The notes below the pieces were generated by a model that was not told the DNA's origin, did no database searches, and was given only the letters and a program-made list of their open reading frames with translations. A program made the position numbers and the translations under genes. Source: an uncultured Bacteroidia bacterium (GTDB lineage Bacteria; Bacteroidota; Bacteroidia; Bacteroidales; UBA932). Taken from it: DNA of 10,150 nucleotides. The stretch covers positions 1 through 10,150 of the forward strand of contig CADBPH010000231.1 in NCBI GenBank assembly GCA_902796455.1. Direction: 5' to 3'. Below are positions 7,064-10,150 of this stretch, in pieces (position 1 is the stretch's first letter; every line of letters begins with the position of its first letter).

Positions 7064-7071
7064 TATTTTTG
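7064..7071 (+). promoter_or_regulatory. Bacteroidota -7 promoter element for glnS
   Basis: TATTTTTG matches the TAnnTTTG consensus exactly and lies 22 bases before the glnS ATG at 7094. The leader would be only about 16-18 bases and A-rich, with no Shine-Dalgarno sequence. No good -33 TTTG is found at 18-20 bases upstream; the TTTG at 7048-7051 is too close. The call therefore rests on the -7 box and its location. Confidence 0.55.
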
Positions 7072-7093
7072 TAATTGGTAAAAAATTGATAAA

Positions 7094-8770
7094 ATGGAAG
7101 AACTGGATCATAATAGTGTGGAAGAGCCCCGTAAGCGGAACTTCTTGGAAGAGATTATCGAAGCGGACCTGGCTTCGGGAAAGGTGGACAGCGTGATGAC
7201 CCGTTTCCCGCCGGAGCCCAACGGCTATCTTCATTTGGGACATGCCAAGAGCATCTGCCTGAATTTCGGTCTGGCCCGGCAGTATGGCGGAAAAACCAAT
7301 CTCCGTTATGACGACACCAATCCGGTCAAGGAGGATGTCGAATATGTGGATGCCATCAAGGAAGATATCCAGTGGCTGGGCTTCCAGTGGGATAAGGAAT
7401 TGTATGCGTCGGATTATTTCGACCAGCTTTACGAGTGGGCGGAAGACTTGATCCGCAAGGGTTTGGCTTATGTGGACGACCAGACGCAGGAAGAGATCCG
7501 GCTGGGCCGGGGTACGGTCGACCGTCCCGGTACGCCCAGTCCTTACCGGGACCGGAGCGTGGAAGAGAATCTCCGCCTGTTCCGGGAAATGAAGGCTGGC
7601 AAGTATGCTGACGGGGAGAAGGTGCTCCGTGCGAAAATCGACATGGCGCATCCGAACATGATGTTCCGCGATCCGCTCCTGTACCGCATCAAGCATGCCT
7701 CCCATCACCGGACGGGGGACAAATGGTGCATCTATCCGATGTATGATTTCACGCATGGACAGTGCGATTCCATCGAGCACATCACCCATTCGATCTGTAC
7801 CCTGGAATTCGATGTCCACCGGCCGCTGTACGACTGGTTCATCGAAAAACTCGGTATCTGGCCGAGCCATCAGTATGAATTCGCCCGCCTGAACCTGACG
7901 TATACCCTCATGAGCAAGCGCAAATTGCTGGAACTGGTACAGAAGGGACTGGTCAGCGGCTGGGATGATCCGCGGATGCCGACCCTGTGCGGGGTGCGCC
8001 GCCGGGGGTACACGCCCGAGGCGCTGAAGATGTTCTGCGAGAAGATCGGTGTCTCCAAGCGCGACCAGCTGATGGATATCCAGTTGCTGGAATGGTGTGT
8101 CCGCCAGGACCTGAATGCCCGCAGCAACCGGTATATGGTGGTGCAGGATCCGGTGAAAGTGACCCTGACGAATTGGGAACCCGGCAAGGTGGAATGGTTT
8201 GACTGTCCGCTGAATCCGGCCGATCCGGAAGGCGCTTCCCGCAAGGTGCCGTTCACGGGAGAACTGCTGATTGAACGGGCGGATTTCATGGAGGACGCCC
8301 CGAAGAAATTCTTCCGGCTCAAACCCGGCGGCGAAGTTCGGTTGAAGTATACGTATATCATTAAATGCGAAGAAGTTATAAAGGATGCGGACGGAAAGGT
8401 TGTCGAGCTTAAGTGCACGTATGATCCGACCACGCGTCCGGGCGCAGGGGAGTGGCGGAGCGTCAAGGGCACGATCCACTGGGTCTCCACGGCCTATGCC
8501 CAGGCGGTCGAACTCCGTTTGTATGACCGGCTGTTCACGCTGGCGGACATGAGTGCCGTCCCGGAGGACAAGGATTACAAGGATTTCCTCAATCCGGCTT
8601 CGCTGGTCGTGACGACCGGATATGCTGAGCCGGCCCTGCTGGAGGATGCTTCCGGTATCGCGGTCCAATTCGAGCGAACCGGTTATTTCGTGAAAGACAA
8701 GGATTCCCAGCCCGGCAAGGCTGTCTTCAACAAGACGGCGTCCCTGAAGGATTCTTACAAGCCGGAATAG
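7094..8770 (+). CDS. glnS: glutamine--tRNA ligase
   Basis: This 558-residue class I aminoacyl-tRNA synthetase charges tRNA-Gln with glutamine in the cytoplasm. The HIGH-type motif is HLGH at 47-50 inside PPEPNGYLHLGHAKS, and the KMSKS-type loop is MSKRK at 273-277. Between them lie LRYDDTNP, the acceptor-end-binding region and YPMYDFTHGQCDSIEHITHS, all diagnostic for GlnRS rather than GluRS. The C-terminal anticodon-binding beta-barrels follow and end with the family's usual FNKTASLKDS segment. Length agrees with bacterial GlnRS (about 550-580). The start is the first in-frame ATG after the AT-rich promoter region. Its presence implies direct glutaminylation rather than sole reliance on the GatCAB route. 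A sensor-like gene follows after 32 bases, possibly in the same transcript. Confidence 0.97.
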   Translation: MEELDHNSVEEPRKRNFLEEIIEADLASGKVDSVMTRFPPEPNGYLHLGHAKSICLNFGLARQYGGKTNLRYDDTNPVKEDVEYVDAIKEDIQWLGFQWDKELYASDYFDQLYEWAEDLIRKGLAYVDDQTQEEIRLGRGTVDRPGTPSPYRDRSVEENLRLFREMKAGKYADGEKVLRAKIDMAHPNMMFRDPLLYRIKHASHHRTGDKWCIYPMYDFTHGQCDSIEHITHSICTLEFDVHRPLYDWFIEKLGIWPSHQYEFARLNLTYTLMSKRKLLELVQKGLVSGWDDPRMPTLCGVRRRGYTPEALKMFCEKIGVSKRDQLMDIQLLEWCVRQDLNARSNRYMVVQDPVKVTLTNWEPGKVEWFDCPLNPADPEGASRKVPFTGELLIERADFMEDAPKKFFRLKPGGEVRLKYTYIIKCEEVIKDADGKVVELKCTYDPTTRPGAGEWRSVKGTIHWVSTAYAQAVELRLYDRLFTLADMSAVPEDKDYKDFLNPASLVVTTGYAEPALLEDASGIAVQFERTGYFVKDKDSQPGKAVFNKTASLKDSYKPE

Positions 8771-8802
8771 CGGGGCAGGGTTTACGAGAATAAGGGCAGA
8801 AT

Positions 8803-9642
8803 ATGTTTGAGAAACTGCGCACATTCGTCCGGAATATCCGGCTGTCGATGCGGCTCAAGTTGACGCTTGGGTTGAGCGCGATTGCGGCTATCTTGTTGAT
8901 ATCCAGCATTATCTCCATTATGGAGTACCACCGGATGAGCAATTATGTCTCAGACTTGATTGCGGACAACATCCACAGTATCAATGTCGCGCAGAAGATC
9001 GCCAACGCTGCCAATGCGTATAACCTGCAGATCCTGACGGTGATCGGCGATGATACCATGAACAGTCTCCCGAATTTTGCGCAGGAGGTGTTCGTCTCGC
9101 GGCTGGACAGCCTGCGGGCCGACTTGTCATCCAACAACATGGGCCATTTGGCGGACTCCGTGATGTATTCCTATTCCGCCTACATGCTGACGTCGCTGGA
9201 ACTGCCCAAAGTCCTGCTTTCGGATTTCATCGATACGCGGACGTGGTATTTCGATCGGCTGCAGCCGGTCTACAACCGGCTCCGCGGGGATATCGATAAG
9301 CTCAATACGGCGATTTACAAGGAGTTGCAGAAGAACTCCGAGACCTTTGAGCGGGGTTTTTACCGCAGTATCATTCCCGGGGCGGTCGCGGTGGGAGTCG
9401 GCATCCTGCTGGTCTTCCTGCTGCTGTTCTTTATCCTGATCTTCTATGTCAATCCGATATACAGGATGCTGGAGGGATTGAAGCATTACCGGTCGGTCGG
9501 CAAAAAGTACAATTATACGTTTGACGGCGACGACCAGTTGGTCGAACTGGGGGAGGGCATCCGGGAATTGACGGAGGAAAACCAGACACTCCGCAAGCGC
9601 CTGAAAGCGTTCCACGATGCCGCCCGGTCGGATGAATCCTAA
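8803..9642 (+). CDS. two-helix membrane protein with HAMP-like domain and no output module
   Basis: I do not recognise a named gene here. The 279-residue product has a basic N-terminus, a membrane helix at about 20-41, an extracytoplasmic mostly helical region at about 42-189, and a second membrane helix at about 190-215. The layout resembles chemoreceptors and histidine kinases with four-helix-bundle sensors. After the second helix comes a HAMP-like segment (about 216-266), with the initial proline in YVNPIYRMLEGL and DDQLVELGEGIREL as the second helix. A charged, probably coiled-coil tail then ends at 279. No kinase, cyclase or methyl-accepting domain follows, and the stop is followed 5 bases later by trkH. 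AAGGG at 8792-8796 may serve as ribosome-binding site. It may be an accessory or regulator of the potassium transporter, but that is context-based inference. It could also be a degenerate receptor kept for another role. Confidence 0.8.
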   Translation: MFEKLRTFVRNIRLSMRLKLTLGLSAIAAILLISSIISIMEYHRMSNYVSDLIADNIHSINVAQKIANAANAYNLQILTVIGDDTMNSLPNFAQEVFVSRLDSLRADLSSNNMGHLADSVMYSYSAYMLTSLELPKVLLSDFIDTRTWYFDRLQPVYNRLRGDIDKLNTAIYKELQKNSETFERGFYRSIIPGAVAVGVGILLVFLLLFFILIFYVNPIYRMLEGLKHYRSVGKKYNYTFDGDDQLVELGEGIRELTEENQTLRKRLKAFHDAARSDES

Positions 9643-9647
9643 CGAGA

Positions 9648-10150
9648 ATGAACCTGAAAGTCATAACCCGGAATGTCGGCTATGCGCTGCTGGTCAGTGC
9701 GCTGTTTATGTTCCTGTCCATCCTGGTTTCGGTATGGAACGGCAATGACAGCGCCTTGGCGGCGTTGCTCATCAGTTTCACGATTACATTCCTGGTCGGC
9801 ATTTTCCCGTTCATCTTCGTGCGCAAGCCCGGCGCGATCAGCTTGAAGGACGGGTACATGATCATTTTCCTGTCCTGGTTGCTTTCCTTTATCTTCGGCA
9901 TGTTGCCGTATGTTCTCTGGGGCGGGCCGTTCTCTGTTGTAAATGCTTGGTTTGAAAGTGTTTCTGGGTTTACGACGACCGGTGCGACCATTTTGGAACG
10001 GGTCGAAGTCCTGCCGCGGAGCCTGTTGTTCTGGCGGTCCTCGACGCATTTTATCGGCGGTTTGGGAGTCGTGGTCTTCCTCCTGCTGATCATTCCGTCA
10101 TCATCGCCGGTGCGCCTGCGCCTGACCAACATGGAACTTTCGGCTTTGTC
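9648..10150 (+). CDS. trkH: TrkH-type potassium uptake protein, 5' part
   Basis: An open frame starts with ATG at 9648 and runs without a stop to the window edge (167 codons plus 2 bases), so the C-terminal two thirds are missing. The translation is very hydrophobic, with helices at about residues 10-30, 37-58 and 70-91. The first selectivity-filter loop is SVSGFTTTGATIL, with TTTG at 109-112, followed by the WRSSTHFIGGLG motif at 129-140. Both are typical of TrkH/KtrB channels, which import K+ through the inner membrane and need a cytoplasmic TrkA/KtrA-type gating partner. No trkA lies in the window. The gene begins 5 bases after the HAMP-like protein, so the two are very probably co-transcribed. 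Confidence 0.92.
   Translation, partial: MNLKVITRNVGYALLVSALFMFLSILVSVWNGNDSALAALLISFTITFLVGIFPFIFVRKPGAISLKDGYMIIFLSWLLSFIFGMLPYVLWGGPFSVVNAWFESVSGFTTTGATILERVEVLPRSLLFWRSSTHFIGGLGVVVFLLLIIPSSSPVRLRLTNMELSAL

Larger units (their letters stand above)
7013..7093. other. AT-rich divergent intergenic region between spt and glnS
   Basis: These 81 bases are strikingly AT-rich compared with the GC-rich genes on both sides. They must hold the start signals for both spt (leftward) and glnS (rightward). A clear -7 element is seen for glnS and only a weak one for spt. No hairpin, operator-like inverted repeat or RNA gene was recognised. Confidence 0.7.

Noticed and set aside
7016..8824. A 602-codon open frame on the minus strand covering all of glnS.
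   Set aside because: It mirrors a firmly identified synthetase gene. Its translation shows no recognisable domain, and long antisense frames are expected where the sense strand is GC-rich at third positions.
1..10150. Mobile element, CRISPR array, toxin-antitoxin or defence system.
   Set aside because: No transposase, integrase, direct-repeat array, restriction or toxin motif was seen; every stretch is accounted for by conserved-type genes.

Overview
The window looks like chromosomal core-genome DNA of a Bacteroidota member, most likely the order Bacteroidales with fairly high GC. Three things point there: promoter elements of the Bacteroidota TAnnTTTG type in front of the first gene and of glnS; a pyridoxal-phosphate enzyme that matches the sphingolipid-making serine palmitoyltransferase of Bacteroides relatives as I remember it; and a 5'-nucleotidase split into two genes in an arrangement I recall from Bacteroidales. 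No mobile element, CRISPR array, rRNA, tRNA or phage gene was found. Coding density is very high: the longest stretch without a gene is the 81-base AT-rich gap at 7013-7093.

Region 1 (61-4898, + strand) is a tight run of five genes with gaps of 4, 9, 16 and 6 bases: an ABC ATPase and its ABC-2 permease (NatA/NatB type), an exported 5'-nucleotidase C-terminal-domain protein, an exported metallophosphatase carrying the catalytic half of the same enzyme family, and a DeoR-family repressor. One promoter at the left edge could serve all five. The likely theme is export or envelope function plus extracytoplasmic nucleotide or phosphoester breakdown, possibly under control of the co-encoded sugar-phosphate-type repressor.

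Region 2 (4929-7012, - strand) is a two-gene unit converging on region 1. It holds a serine palmitoyltransferase-like enzyme followed by the endoribonuclease yicC, whose start codon overlaps the upstream stop in an ATGA.

Region 3 (7094-10150, + strand) is divergent from region 2. It holds glutaminyl-tRNA synthetase (glnS), a two-membrane-helix protein ending in a HAMP-like domain with no output module, and the first 167 codons of a TrkH-type potassium transporter, which runs off the window.

Most of the window is ordinary housekeeping content. The points most worth a second look are the sensor-like stub next to trkH, the split nucleotidase with its C-terminal-domain gene first, and the spt-yicC translational overlap.
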